From positions 43,452 to 107,451 of the forward strand of contig CAZGFD010000014.1 in assembly GCA_964525045.1 (NCBI GenBank): a stretch of 64,000 nt of DNA, written 5' to 3'. The notes beneath the pieces were generated by a model that saw only the letters and a program-made list of their open reading frames with translations, had not been told where the DNA came from and made no database searches. The stretch is from G020348185 sp964525045. GTDB taxonomy: Bacteria; Nitrospirota; Nitrospiria; Nitrospirales; UBA8639. This document shows, piece by piece, positions 9,076 to 17,173 of this stretch; within the stretch, counting starts at the first letter, position 1, and the number at the start of each line of letters is the position of its first letter. The translations under genes were made by a program, and so were the position numbers.

Positions 9076-10065
9076 TTACGAAACCTCAATCACAATCTTT
9101 CCGGTATGCTTTCCAGATTCAAAATGCTCATGGGCCGCGTTTATATCATCTAAGGTAAATGATTTCGGATCGATCAATGGCGTCAGCTTCCCTTCATCCA
9201 CCCATGCGGCAATTTGGCGGAGGATATGTCCATGATGGGCTCGACCCTCCCCAGTCAACAACGGGAGGGGCATAAAGACAACATGTAAGCTGAGACCCCG
9301 TAAATGCATGGGCGTGAGGTCGTGCTTGCTCAAGGAAACAATGGTAATGACTTGTCCGTTGTTCGCTGCACCCAAAAACGATTGATCGATATTAGGCCCG
9401 CCCACGGTATCAAAAACAATTTCAAATCCTTTCCCTTTGGAAAGCCGCTTGACATAGGCTTCTGGTGACTCCTCACGATAATAAATAATCTCCTTCGCTC
9501 CAAGGCGACGCCCGATGTCTCCCTTTTCATTGGACGAAGCCGTTGCAAAAACTTTGGCATCTTTAATGGCGGCGATTTGCAAGGCAACATGTCCGACTCC
9601 TCCAGTGGCACCATGAACGAGGACCGTCTGTCCGGGTTGAAGGTGAGCCCGGTCAATCAACCCTTCCCAGGCGGTGATGCAAACAAGCGGAAGTGCCGCG
9701 GCTTGTAAAAAGTCCAGTGTGCGGGGTTTGGGCGCAATCAATTCCGCATCAACCAGCATGTATTCCGCTAAAGCCCCGCCATGCCCCTTTACGCCGCCGG
9801 CGCAGCCATACACGGCATCACCAACCTGAAAACCTGTCACTCCTTTTCCCACCTCCTTCACAATTCCCGCAACGTCACCATGTAAGACGGCCGGCAGGTC
9901 AGGGGCTAGTGGAGGGCCCAATTGACGTATCTTCGAATCAAGAGGATTCAGACTCGTGGCCTTTACTTCCAAAAGGAGGTGGCCTGGCTGAATCTGAGGC
10001 TGATGAATATCCGTGGGCTCAAACCGGGAATCTGATCCATAACGACGAAGTACCTGGGCTTTCAT
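9076..10065 (-). CDS. zinc-independent MDR-family NAD(P)H oxidoreductase
   Basis: Medium-chain dehydrogenase/reductase of 329 aa, related to quinone reductases. N-terminal GroES-like domain (TSLNPLDSKIRQL, HGDVAGIVKEVGKGVTGFQVGDAVYGC) and a Rossmann domain with HGATGGVGHVALQIA near residue 150. Catalytic zinc ligands of alcohol dehydrogenases are absent, as in NADPH:quinone reductases. AAGGAGT precedes the ATG. It sits 19 bases after trxA and 35 before the pirin gene, so it is the second gene of the TetR-controlled operon. Confidence 0.9.
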   Translation of the reverse strand: MKAQVLRRYGSDSRFEPTDIHQPQIQPGHLLLEVKATSLNPLDSKIRQLGPPLAPDLPAVLHGDVAGIVKEVGKGVTGFQVGDAVYGCAGGVKGHGGALAEYMLVDAELIAPKPRTLDFLQAAALPLVCITAWEGLIDRAHLQPGQTVLVHGATGGVGHVALQIAAIKDAKVFATASSNEKGDIGRRLGAKEIIYYREESPEAYVKRLSKGKGFEIVFDTVGGPNIDQSFLGAANNGQVITIVSLSKHDLTPMHLRGLSLHVVFMPLPLLTGEGRAHHGHILRQIAAWVDEGKLTPLIDPKSFTLDDINAAHEHFESGKHTGKIVIEVS

Positions 10066-10084
10066 AGCAACTCCTTTTGTTTGA

Positions 10085-10429
10085 TTAGGCGGCTTTTAGA
10101 ACCTCATTGAGCTTAGCCACCAGAACATTTTTGGGGACGGCTCCTATCACCTGATCCACGATCTGCCCGTTTTGAAAAATGTTAATAGTCGGGATCGATT
10201 GAATGCCGTATTGGGCGGCAGTCTGCGGTTGTTCATCGACATTCACCTTTCCGACTGTAACCTGACCGGCGTATTCATTGGCAAGGTCCTGAATGACCGG
10301 ATTCATGGCCTGGCACGGACCGCACCACGTTGCCCAAAAGTCGACCAACACCGGTTCAGAATTGTGTATGACCTCCTGCTCGAAGTTGTTTTCTGTTAGT
10401 GTCAGGGTCGAAGTGTTAGGATTGCCCAT
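10085..10429 (-). CDS. trxA: thioredoxin
   Basis: Thioredoxin of 114 aa with the active site WCGPC (Cys36, Cys39) and the cis-proline loop SIPTINIF. It reduces protein disulfides in the cytoplasm, since no signal peptide is present. A strong AAAAAGGAGGAG lies before the ATG. It is the first gene of an operon with an MDR oxidoreductase, pirin and DUF5069. A palindrome (10470-10483) that also occurs before the divergent tetR gene lies about 40 bases upstream, so expression is probably TetR-repressed. Probably one of several thioredoxins in the genome. Confidence 0.95.
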   Translation of the reverse strand: MGNPNTSTLTLTENNFEQEVIHNSEPVLVDFWATWCGPCQAMNPVIQDLANEYAGQVTVGKVNVDEQPQTAAQYGIQSIPTINIFQNGQIVDQVIGAVPKNVLVAKLNEVLKAA

Positions 10430-10469
10430 AGTCTCCTCCTTTTTGAATCAGCTAGGAAAATCAAATTAA

Positions 10470-10483
10470 ACCTACTAGTAGGT
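10470..10483. promoter_or_regulatory. probable TetR operator (trxA side)
   Basis: Perfect 14-bp palindrome ACCTACTAGTAGGT in the trxA upstream region. A near copy, ACCTACTAGTTGGT, occurs upstream of the tetR gene at 11116. Paired sites of this kind usually mean one repressor controls both genes. Confidence 0.7.
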
Positions 10484-10506
10484 AGATAATTCCCGAAAAA
10501 AAATAG

Positions 10507-11079
10507 TCAACCCCCCTTCCGCTTCATACTATCCTTCAATTGACGGATTACCGCCGAAAACTGTTTTGGTCCTTCAGCCCGGGCGTTTTGCAGGGCTCCC
10601 TGAATGGCGGCATGAATCAGAGCGGCTTGATCTTCGGGAGTTCCCGGAAAGGTCATCACACCTTTTTCTCGACCCTCGGCCAGCACCTCGGTTAACCAGG
10701 CCTGAATGTAGTCACAAAGGCTAATGATCTCCTTTTGCATGTCTGGGGAAATAAGATTGTGTTCGGCCTGAAGGGAACCAAGGGGGCAAATCTTATTGCC
10801 GGACTTAATGATTTCAGTGGTCATGGCAATATAGGCGTCGAAACGATCCCAAGGCCGGTGATACTTTTGAGAAATCTCTACCAAGGCATGTTTCTGAGAA
10901 GTCCGGTATTTGGCTGCCAATGCCTTCCCTAAATCTCCCTTGGTTGGAAAATGGTGGTGAATACTCGCTTTGCTGATCCCAATCCGGTCGGAGATATCCT
11001 GGTAACTAAATGCGCTGAAACTTCTCGTCTGCAAGAGCTCTCCCGCCACATCTAAGATTTGTTCTTTTCGATCCAGCAT
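10507..11079 (-). CDS. TetR/AcrR family transcriptional regulator
   Basis: About 190 aa. The N-terminal helix-turn-helix is clear (KEQILDVAGELLQTRSFSAFSYQDISDRIG, then SKASIHHHFPTKGDLGKAL). The C-terminal ligand domain resembles the TetR_C_11 or YcdC-like type with a Cys in ICPLGSLQAE. A GTG two codons upstream is an alternative start. It precedes the trxA operon on the same strand, with matching palindromes in front of itself and of trxA, so autorepression plus control of trxA-MDR-pirin-DUF5069 is likely. Inducer unknown; electrophiles or quinones would fit the target genes. Confidence 0.88.
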   Translation of the reverse strand: MLDRKEQILDVAGELLQTRSFSAFSYQDISDRIGISKASIHHHFPTKGDLGKALAAKYRTSQKHALVEISQKYHRPWDRFDAYIAMTTEIIKSGNKICPLGSLQAEHNLISPDMQKEIISLCDYIQAWLTEVLAEGREKGVMTFPGTPEDQAALIHAAIQGALQNARAEGPKQFSAVIRQLKDSMKRKGG

Positions 11080-11115
11080 AGACACACTTATTTTGTGTTG
11101 GTGATGTCATTATAA

Positions 11116-11129
11116 ACCTACTAGTTGGT
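11116..11129. promoter_or_regulatory. probable TetR operator (tetR side)
   Basis: ACCTACTAGTTGGT, one mismatch from the perfect palindrome at 10470, about 40 bases upstream of the tetR start. Supports autoregulation. Confidence 0.65.
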
Positions 11130-11301
11130 AGAATCAAGTTGCCTGTCTTTATAAATGTGGGTATTTACGGAAGGGGGAGGGAGTCTTACGTTATAGTCAA
11201 TTGGAAATGGGAATGTAGAAATGCTGGGTTTTATTCTTTGGGAATTTTCTGTATAGCAGGGCAAGCTGAATTATGGATGTAAGATCAAAATTTTCTTCGC
11301 G

Positions 11302-13476
11302 ATGACTCCTCTTTTTCACAAAAAAATTGTCTATCACGTCTGCGAATCACAGGATGTCTCCCGCTACCTTGATAAGGGAATGTCCCGCACTGAAGGTAGG
11401 CACTATGTGTTTGAAGACTGGGCCCATGTCCAGATGTACCTTTCCTCGCTGTTACCTGAGAGCGCCTCCCCAATCGACATCAAGAAGTATGCCGTCTTGG
11501 TGCTCGGTGTTGATCGAGATATGTTGTTGCCGGATCCGATTTCCGGAAGTCACCACGCACTTCGGCTTGATGAAACGGAACGACAGGAAATTGATTCCAA
11601 CTCCCACTACCTTGAGGTGGATGTAAATCCTGAACGGATTACCGATGTGAAGGATGCGTTTGGCAACTCTATAATCGAACAATATCATGAACGGGAAAAT
11701 CGGCGAACACCGGTGTGGCGTTTTCTCACTTATCTCAAGCCCTATTGGCCATTGGTCGTTCTGGCCACGATAGCAGGAATTTTTAAATTCCTGTTGCCTC
11801 TGATCTTTCCCTGGATGCTGCGTCATCTCCTCGATGACGTGGTGTTAAAAACGGGGTTGGATCCTTCAACCCGTCATTCTATGGTGCTGGATTATATTTT
11901 GATCATGGCAGGAGCCGTCTTCTTATGGATGATTGCCGCCTATTGCCGCGGTGTGTTGTCTGCAGTGGCGGGGCATCGGATGATTCGGGATCTGCGCGTG
12001 GCTTTGTTTGATCACGTTCAACGACTCTCCCACAGTTTTTTTGCCAGAAATCAGAGTGGGGCTATAGTCTCTCGTGTGGTCAATGACATGAGTCTGGCAC
12101 AGAATTTTGTCGGATCCGCACTGACAAATGTCTGGATGGACAGCATTACCCTGTTAGTTCTTGTGGTCGTCCTGATTTCGATTCATCCGATGATGGCCCT
12201 GGTTTCACTCGTCCTCATGCCCATATATGTTGTTTCCCTGCGTATGATTGGATCACGTATCCGCCTGGTGACAAAGGAAGCTCAGCAACGGCTCGAAGTC
12301 TTATCCGGTGGGCTTCAGGAAAAAGTCTCCGGCGCGGCCATCGTGAAAGGATTCACACGCGAACCACTGGAAGCGCAATCATTCGCCTTGCAGGCCAACA
12401 AGTTATTAAACAAGGTCCTGTTCTCAGTGCGATTTATGGCGATAAATGAAATATTGGTCGGACTGGTTGTCCAGGGTTCTCCGGTGCTGGTCGTCTGGTA
12501 CGGGGTGCATCAGATCATTATTGGCAGCCTGACCATAGGTGAATTGACGCAGTTTTTGTTGTATCTCGCCATGTTGTATTTTCCGTTGCAACGGATGTCT
12601 GATCTGAGTGTCGTGTTGGCCAATGCCTTTGCGGCAATCGAACGAATCTTTGAATATTTCGATACCCAGCCGCAGATCCGCGAACGAACGGCGGCCAAGC
12701 CGCTGACCGAATGCCGGGGGTTGATTGAATTTGAAAATGTGTCCTTTAGTTATGACCGGGAAATCGTTGTGCTGCAAAATATCTCTCTTGCTATTAATCC
12801 AGGCGAAACGGTGGCCATTGTGGGGCCGAGTGGTTCGGGTAAGTCCACCTTGGCCAACCTGGTGCCCCGGTTTTATGATCCCGACAGCGGCCTGATCCGG
12901 CTTGATGGTCACGACCTGCGTGATTTGCAATTAACCTCACTTCGATCACACATCGGTATTGTGAATCAGGAAACAATCCTGTTTTCCGGGACCATACTGG
13001 AAAACCTGTTACTCGCACGACCGGACGCAAATCATGAAGAAATCAGAAAAGCCCTGGAGGGAGCCAATGCCATGGATTTCATAGAGGAGATGCCCGAGGG
13101 GTTATGGACGGAGATCGGAGAGCGGGGCGCTCAGCTTTCGGGGGGGCAGAAACAGCGTATCGCTATAGCCAGGGCTTTTCTTCGCAATCCCCAAATTCTC
13201 ATTCTTGATGAAGCGACTTCTGCGCTGGATTCCAAATCTGAACATCATATTCAACGAGCCCTAATTAGGTTGTTGAAAAACCGGACGTCAATTGTCATCG
13301 CACATCGATTGTCGACCGTCCTGAGTGCAAACAAGATTGTGGTCATCGAACATGGTCGTATTGTGGAAACTGGTGGGCATGCCGAACTTCTGGAACGGCA
13401 GGGACTCTATGCCACCCTATACCATGAACAATTCCGCGATCCAGTCCAAAGAGAGTTGCGTCTACTATTTCATTGA
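11302..13476 (+). CDS. ABC exporter (MsbA-like half-transporter) with extra N-terminal domain
   Basis: Protein of 724 aa. The ABC transmembrane part starts near residue 135 (RTPVWRFLTYLKPYWP) with six hydrophobic segments. The ATPase part has Walker A VGPSGSGKST near 506, signature LSGGQKQR near 611, Walker B ILILDEATSALD near 631 and a switch His in IAHRLST. This layout matches lipid or drug exporters that dimerise in the inner membrane. The first 130 residues are unusual: a soluble domain beginning KIVYHVCESQDVSRYLDKG and ending HYLEVDVNPERITDV. Its pattern faintly resembles ADP-ribosyltransferase-like or KptA-like folds, but this is only a visual guess. No clear Shine-Dalgarno before ATG 11302. 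Monocistronic. Confidence 0.88.
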   Translation: MTPLFHKKIVYHVCESQDVSRYLDKGMSRTEGRHYVFEDWAHVQMYLSSLLPESASPIDIKKYAVLVLGVDRDMLLPDPISGSHHALRLDETERQEIDSNSHYLEVDVNPERITDVKDAFGNSIIEQYHERENRRTPVWRFLTYLKPYWPLVVLATIAGIFKFLLPLIFPWMLRHLLDDVVLKTGLDPSTRHSMVLDYILIMAGAVFLWMIAAYCRGVLSAVAGHRMIRDLRVALFDHVQRLSHSFFARNQSGAIVSRVVNDMSLAQNFVGSALTNVWMDSITLLVLVVVLISIHPMMALVSLVLMPIYVVSLRMIGSRIRLVTKEAQQRLEVLSGGLQEKVSGAAIVKGFTREPLEAQSFALQANKLLNKVLFSVRFMAINEILVGLVVQGSPVLVVWYGVHQIIIGSLTIGELTQFLLYLAMLYFPLQRMSDLSVVLANAFAAIERIFEYFDTQPQIRERTAAKPLTECRGLIEFENVSFSYDREIVVLQNISLAINPGETVAIVGPSGSGKSTLANLVPRFYDPDSGLIRLDGHDLRDLQLTSLRSHIGIVNQETILFSGTILENLLLARPDANHEEIRKALEGANAMDFIEEMPEGLWTEIGERGAQLSGGQKQRIAIARAFLRNPQILILDEATSALDSKSEHHIQRALIRLLKNRTSIVIAHRLSTVLSANKIVVIEHGRIVETGGHAELLERQGLYATLYHEQFRDPVQRELRLLFH

Positions 13477-13607
13477 GTGAAAGGTCATGCCCATTTCCCC
13501 TTAATGAAAGGAAAGTCTCCTCCTTCCAAATTTAAAAAATAATCTCCCATCTTTTTTTGTGAAAATTTAACTGAAAAACCTCTGAGAGTGACAACAAGTT
13601 TTAGAGC

Positions 13608-13703
13608 AATAGTATAAGGTATAGAACTGACCCCTCCTAGATGCCTAGAATAGTATAAGGTATAGAACTGACCCCTCCTAGATGCCTGGCATACCAAGTC
13701 AAG
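13608..13703. repeat. 55-bp direct repeat units left of assembly gap
   Basis: A 39-base truncated unit (13608-13646) and a full 55-base unit (13649-13703), both starting AATAGTATAAGGTATAGAAC and containing GAACTGACCCCTCCTAGATG. An identical full unit resumes right after the Ns at 13804-13858. Together they form a tandem or dispersed repeat that broke the assembly. Confidence 0.85.
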
Positions 13704-13803
13704 NNNNNNNNNNNNNNNNNNNNNNNNNNNNNNNNNNNNNNNNNNNNNNNNNNNNNNNNNNNNNNNNNNNNNNNNNNNNNNNNNNNNNNNNNNNNNNNNN
13801 NNN
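13704..13803. other. assembly gap (100 N)
   Basis: Exactly 100 unknown bases, the usual placeholder for a gap of unknown size. It is flanked by identical 55-base repeats, so the true content may be more repeats or an unassembled element. Confidence 0.98.
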
Positions 13804-13858
13804 AATAGTATAAGGTATAGAACTGACCCCTCCTAGATGCCTGGCATACCAAGTCAAG
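13804..13858. repeat. 55-bp direct repeat unit right of assembly gap
   Basis: Identical to the unit at 13649-13703. The following bases to 13893 (GACCCCCTTGGGTTGTTAGG and on) lead straight into the stop codon of the inositol monophosphatase gene. Confidence 0.85.
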
Positions 13859-13893
13859 AAGCGACCCCCTTGGGTTGTTAGGTGGCGGTCCAC

Positions 13894-14700
13894 TCAAGAC
13901 CGAATTTCGTGTAGCACCGATACCATTTCTTCGTGAATGATGCCGTTGCTTGCTACAATTTCCTTGCCGTATATGGAATAAGGCTCCCCTTTATAATGGG
14001 TGACTTTTCCTCCTGCTTCTTCAACTATAAGCGTGCCCGCCGCAGTGTCCCAGGGGTTGAGGCTCCGTTCCCAAAATCCGTCGAATCGACCGCAGGCGAC
14101 GTAACAGAGGTCGATCGCGGCCGATCCTGTCCTCCTGAGGCCACGAGTCCGCAGTGTGAAGTGACAAAATTCTTTAAGATTGTTGTCGGGGACGGTGCGC
14201 ACATCGTACGCAAAACCGGTAACCAGGAGAGCCTTACCCAGGTGGGCCGTGGCGGAGACCTTGATTGAAGTTCCGTTTAATGTCGCCCCCTGTTCTTTTT
14301 GTCCAACAAACAATTCATTCCGGGTTGGGTCATAGACGACTCCCAGGAGGCGGGTGCCTTCATATTCCAACCCTATGGACACGTTGTACATGGGAAATCC
14401 ATGGGTGAAATTGGTGGTACCGTCCAATGGATCGATAATCCATTTAAATCGATGGTCTGAAGAGGTGTGTACGCCTTTTTCTTCGCTGAGGATTTGGTGA
14501 GTGGGATAGGCCTGATTGAGGGTTTGGATGACCACTTCTTCCGATTTCAGATCAGCCTCCGTCAGGAGATTCACATCAGAATCTTTTTGTTGAATATGAA
14601 AGGTTTTTTGAGCGTAATGATTTAAAACGGCCCCACCGGCTCTTGCCGCTTTGATAGCCGTATTGGTGAAGTTTTGAATTTCGTTCTGGGAGAGTGGCAT
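13894..14700 (-). CDS. suhB: inositol monophosphatase family protein
   Basis: Magnesium-dependent phosphatase of 268 aa in the IMPase/SuhB family. Metal-binding motifs are complete: Glu73-Glu74 in LSEEKG, Asp90 and Asp93 in IDPLDGTTNF, and Asp218 in NPWDTAAG. It probably dephosphorylates inositol-1-phosphate or a related sugar phosphate; SuhB also acts in rRNA antitermination in some bacteria. No Shine-Dalgarno is visible before ATG 14700, and a MITE-like repeat begins only 17 bases upstream, so promoter and leader must lie in or beyond that repeat. The 3' end abuts the repeats around the assembly gap. Confidence 0.9.
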   Translation of the reverse strand: MPLSQNEIQNFTNTAIKAARAGGAVLNHYAQKTFHIQQKDSDVNLLTEADLKSEEVVIQTLNQAYPTHQILSEEKGVHTSSDHRFKWIIDPLDGTTNFTHGFPMYNVSIGLEYEGTRLLGVVYDPTRNELFVGQKEQGATLNGTSIKVSATAHLGKALLVTGFAYDVRTVPDNNLKEFCHFTLRTRGLRRTGSAAIDLCYVACGRFDGFWERSLNPWDTAAGTLIVEEAGGKVTHYKGEPYSIYGKEIVASNGIIHEEMVSVLHEIRS

Positions 14701-14717
14701 GAGGGGAAAGAGTCGAA

Positions 14718-14840
14718 GGGGTCAGTTCTTGATCTGACACATTAATCAAACCACAAATCTTCTTCTCAGCCAGACATCAAGGGGTCGGTAATCTGAGGAA
14801 GAAATAAACATTGAGAATAGTCAGGCCCTAGGATTGGGAC
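14718..14840 (+). mobile_element. MITE-like repeat, copy 1
   Basis: Starts with GGGGTCAGTTCTTGATCTGA, then ATCAAACCACAAATCTTCTT, and ends near AACATTGAGAATAGTCAGGC. It aligns base by base with the element at 16909-17050 but lacks the right terminal repeat. It sits directly upstream of the inositol monophosphatase start. Confidence 0.7.
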
Positions 14841-14950
14841 TTTATCCGACCAGGGGTATTGTCGCAAATGCTCCACCGAGAGGAGTGCGGAGACCTTCGT
14901 CTTGCGTAGAGCCAGGCCGGCCCCATCCTCAAAAAGGGTGAGAGCTGATA

Positions 14951-16243
14951 TCAGGGTGGGGCTGCTGGCTTAAACGTCTTTAAATACGCTTGGACATCAG
15001 CGATCTGTTGGTGACTCAATGCTTTCTCCCAGGCTGGCATGTTCCCTCGCCCCTTTAGGACAGTTTTCCAAAAACGGTCGTTATCATACAGAACTGAATT
15101 CTGTTCCAATTTTGGACCGTATTGGCCTTGGGCATATTCGCCATGACAAGACTTACAGTGTTTGTTATATACCGCATATCCCTGGTTTGCCACCCCTTCC
15201 GGATAATCGAATGGCTGAGAATCCGGAACTGTGGCCATTTGCGGTGGTGGGTCGGACCCTTCGCCATCTCCTTCTGTATCCTTATTAATAACCGGTTTGA
15301 CATTCTCTCGGGTTTGTTGAGATGTGACCTCCAGCACTGTCAACATGCCGCGCGGGTATTTTCCGTCATCAGCCACGTGGGGAACTACATGACAGTGAAA
15401 GAGCCATGTCCCATCGTGCTTCGTTGTGAACTCGACCACTTTGAGTTCCGCGGGGCCGATGGCGACAACTCCGTTGGGATTAGCAAAGAGCGGGGAAGCG
15501 AGACTGGCCGTGTTCAGTTCCTGCCATGTGTGCCCGTGAAGGTGAGGGGTATGAAACTCAAAACCGATGTTTGCGAGAATAAGGCGTACTCTTTCACCGA
15601 CTTCTGCCTTTAAAGGAACAAAATTGGGAGCAGATCGAGAATTAATGGTGTGGGTATCATACACCCCATCCCCATTAGTGTCCCACTCATCCCAAATGGT
15701 GATCAGCTCTCGATCAACCTTCGGCCACGCGGGGTCTTCCACAATAAACAGTCCATACATTCCATGGTCAAGGTGGACAGCGGTATTGAAATGGCAATGG
15801 TAGAAATAAATACCCGGATCCTCTGCAACCCATTCATAGGTGTACGATTCACCCGGCATCTGAAGTTGCTCGCGGCCCAGGTCTCGTTGGCCATTTCCGT
15901 CCATGTTAAAAGGGTGTACTCCATGAAAATGCAGGGTATGGGGAAGACGGTGAGTATTGGTGAAGTGCACCCTGACGAGATCGCCTTTGTTCACTCGAAT
16001 AAGCGGGCCCGGCACGGACGGTTTTTCGCCCTTCAGTGCATAGGCCCAGACTGTGACTTCCTTTTTGGGATCGTCCAATAAAGTAACCGTCATTTCCTCT
16101 ACAGTGATGAAAAATTCTTTTACCGGTCTCTCTTGCGCGAGGAGGTATTGAGGGAGGTAGAGGCCAAGCAAAATGGAAAGGGTAACCCTGCCAAACATTA
16201 AAGGTTTTAACCGCCGAGTAAATTTTCTCAAATTAACCTTCAT
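14951..16243 (-). CDS. two-domain multicopper oxidase fused to cytochrome c
   Basis: Exported 430-aa protein with two cupredoxin domains and a C-terminal c-type cytochrome. A signal segment covers about residues 15-37. Copper ligands: HTLHFHG at 102-108, YHCHFN at 148 with His157 and Met162 behind it in NirK-like spacing, HTPHLHGH at 231-238, FHCHVVPH at 282-289 with Met300. The haem site is CKSCH at 363-367 with a probable Met402 ligand in GNMPAW. This fits two-domain laccase or NirK-like oxidases that take electrons through their own haem; substrate could be nitrite, oxygen or a metal. ATG 16243 follows GAGAGGGGAC. An upstream small ORF overlaps this start by 11 bases. Confidence 0.9.
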   Translation of the reverse strand: MKVNLRKFTRRLKPLMFGRVTLSILLGLYLPQYLLAQERPVKEFFITVEEMTVTLLDDPKKEVTVWAYALKGEKPSVPGPLIRVNKGDLVRVHFTNTHRLPHTLHFHGVHPFNMDGNGQRDLGREQLQMPGESYTYEWVAEDPGIYFYHCHFNTAVHLDHGMYGLFIVEDPAWPKVDRELITIWDEWDTNGDGVYDTHTINSRSAPNFVPLKAEVGERVRLILANIGFEFHTPHLHGHTWQELNTASLASPLFANPNGVVAIGPAELKVVEFTTKHDGTWLFHCHVVPHVADDGKYPRGMLTVLEVTSQQTRENVKPVINKDTEGDGEGSDPPPQMATVPDSQPFDYPEGVANQGYAVYNKHCKSCHGEYAQGQYGPKLEQNSVLYDNDRFWKTVLKGRGNMPAWEKALSHQQIADVQAYLKTFKPAAPP

Positions 16244-16412
16244 GGTTATGTCCCCTCTCGAGCTCATCTTTAGGCCGCCGGACTTCATAATCAAGAATTG
16301 GCTGAAAATACAGACCCTCCGAAGTCAACCTCAATTGAACAACGATCATATCCTCAGGTGGCCGGTAGTCAAGGGCAGGTTTCATCGCAAGCCAGGGGTC
16401 CTGTTCAGACAT
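16233..16412 (-). CDS. possible small protein overlapping the copper oxidase start
   Basis: A 59-residue frame (MSEQDPWLAMKPALDYRPPE ... DELERGHNHEG) that ends 11 bases inside the copper oxidase gene, an arrangement typical of translational coupling. It has no signal peptide or membrane segment. The frame continues upstream to a GTG at 16511, and no Shine-Dalgarno marks either start. No family recognised; plausible but unproven. Confidence 0.4.
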   Translation of the reverse strand: MSEQDPWLAMKPALDYRPPEDMIVVQLRLTSEGLYFQPILDYEVRRPKDELERGHNHEG

Positions 16413-16490
16413 CAGATGCCGAAGACGTTTTCTGGATAAGCTGATAGCACAGAGATTGCCGCTAAGGCCATAGTGTACAATCCCGTCGAC

Positions 16491-16526
16491 CTGCCTGGCA
16501 GACGCGACCACGTGTCTGCCAGGCAG
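16491..16526. promoter_or_regulatory. 13-bp perfect hairpin upstream of copper oxidase genes
   Basis: CTGCCTGGCAGAC (16491-16503) and its exact reverse complement GTCTGCCAGGCAG (16514-16526), loop of 10. It lies between the 37-residue gene and the next frame on the minus strand. No T-run, so an attenuator, processing site or protein-binding site is as likely as a terminator. Confidence 0.6.
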
Positions 16527-16544
16527 CCTGATGATAGGGTGAGG

Positions 16545-16658
16545 TCACTTGCCTTTTGTGAGTTCGATCGTCTTTCTTTTTGAGTACTTATCCACAGTTT
16601 CAATCGTAAGCCAGAACAAAAATCCAGATAAGATTGCTAATGGATAGAAATAATACAT
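16545..16658 (-). CDS. 37-residue single-TM protein
   Basis: Frame MYYFYPLAILSGFLFWLTIE followed by TVDKYSKRKTIELTKGK and a stop. One hydrophobic segment (3-19) and a basic cytoplasmic-type tail. GGAGGCTGTC stands directly before the ATG, a strong ribosome-binding site. Such small proteins often accompany oxidase or transport complexes. It is the first gene before the copper oxidase, separated from it by a hairpin. Confidence 0.6.
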   Translation of the reverse strand: MYYFYPLAILSGFLFWLTIETVDKYSKRKTIELTKGK

Positions 16659-17130
16659 GACAGCCTCCCTGATCCTCTAGTTGGCTCAATTTAGATACGT
16701 ATTCCTTTAGCCGTAAATTAAGCCGCGATAAATGTACATTCCCTTTATAATGTCATTACTAATAATTGAAGCCTTTTCACAAATTGAATCAATAAATCCT
16801 TAGACAATATCTCACTACTCCAAGGTCGCATATGATATCGCTTAAGCGGCGTATAATATTTAAAATATTGTCCGGTGGAATGTAAAATTGAAATCGATCA
16901 GAAATTTCGGGGTCGTTCCTGGAACTGATACATCAATCAAACCACAATGCATCTTCTCAGGAAAACATCAAAGGGTAGGCAATCTGAGGGGAAAATAGAC
17001 ATTGAGAATAGTGGGGCCCTTAGGATGTGGTAGTTCAAGAACTGACCCCCTGACCCAGAACTGACCCCCTGATCCCAAAGTTCTATTTAAAGTTTTTCTC
17101 GTTGTTATATTCCAGGTAACTATCTCCGAA
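16659..17130. other. intergenic stretch with MITE-like element
   Basis: No gene seen. 16659-16908 is AT-rich and should hold the promoter of the 37-residue gene and copper oxidase operon, though I cannot place it. The rest is the MITE-like element and a short extra GAACTGACCCCCT copy at 17056-17070. Confidence 0.6.
16909..17050 (+). mobile_element. MITE-like repeat, copy 2 (most complete)
   Basis: About 140 bases bounded by imperfect terminal inverted repeats: GGGGTCGTTCCTGGAACTG on the left and AGTTCAAGAACTGACCCC on the right. The interior (ATCAAACCACAATGCATCTT, AACATCAAAGGGTAGGCAAT, ACATTGAGAATAGTGGGGCC) is shared with copies at 14718, 29036 and 29161. No coding capacity, as expected for a non-autonomous element. 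Confidence 0.75.
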
Positions 17131-17166
17131 AAAGGCCCGTGGGACTGAAGCCCACGGGCTCTTTTT
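17127..17166. terminator. bidirectional rho-independent terminator
   Basis: GCCCGTGGG (17135-17143), loop ACTGAAG, CCCACGGGC (17151-17159), with A-run before and T-run after the stem. It lies 8 bases beyond the YHS gene stop and ends that minus-strand transcript. Confidence 0.85.
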
Positions 17167-17173
17167 ATTGCCG

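Noticed and set aside
13608..13858. CRISPR array
   Set aside because: The units follow directly or across Ns, without spacers of even length, and no cas gene is present.
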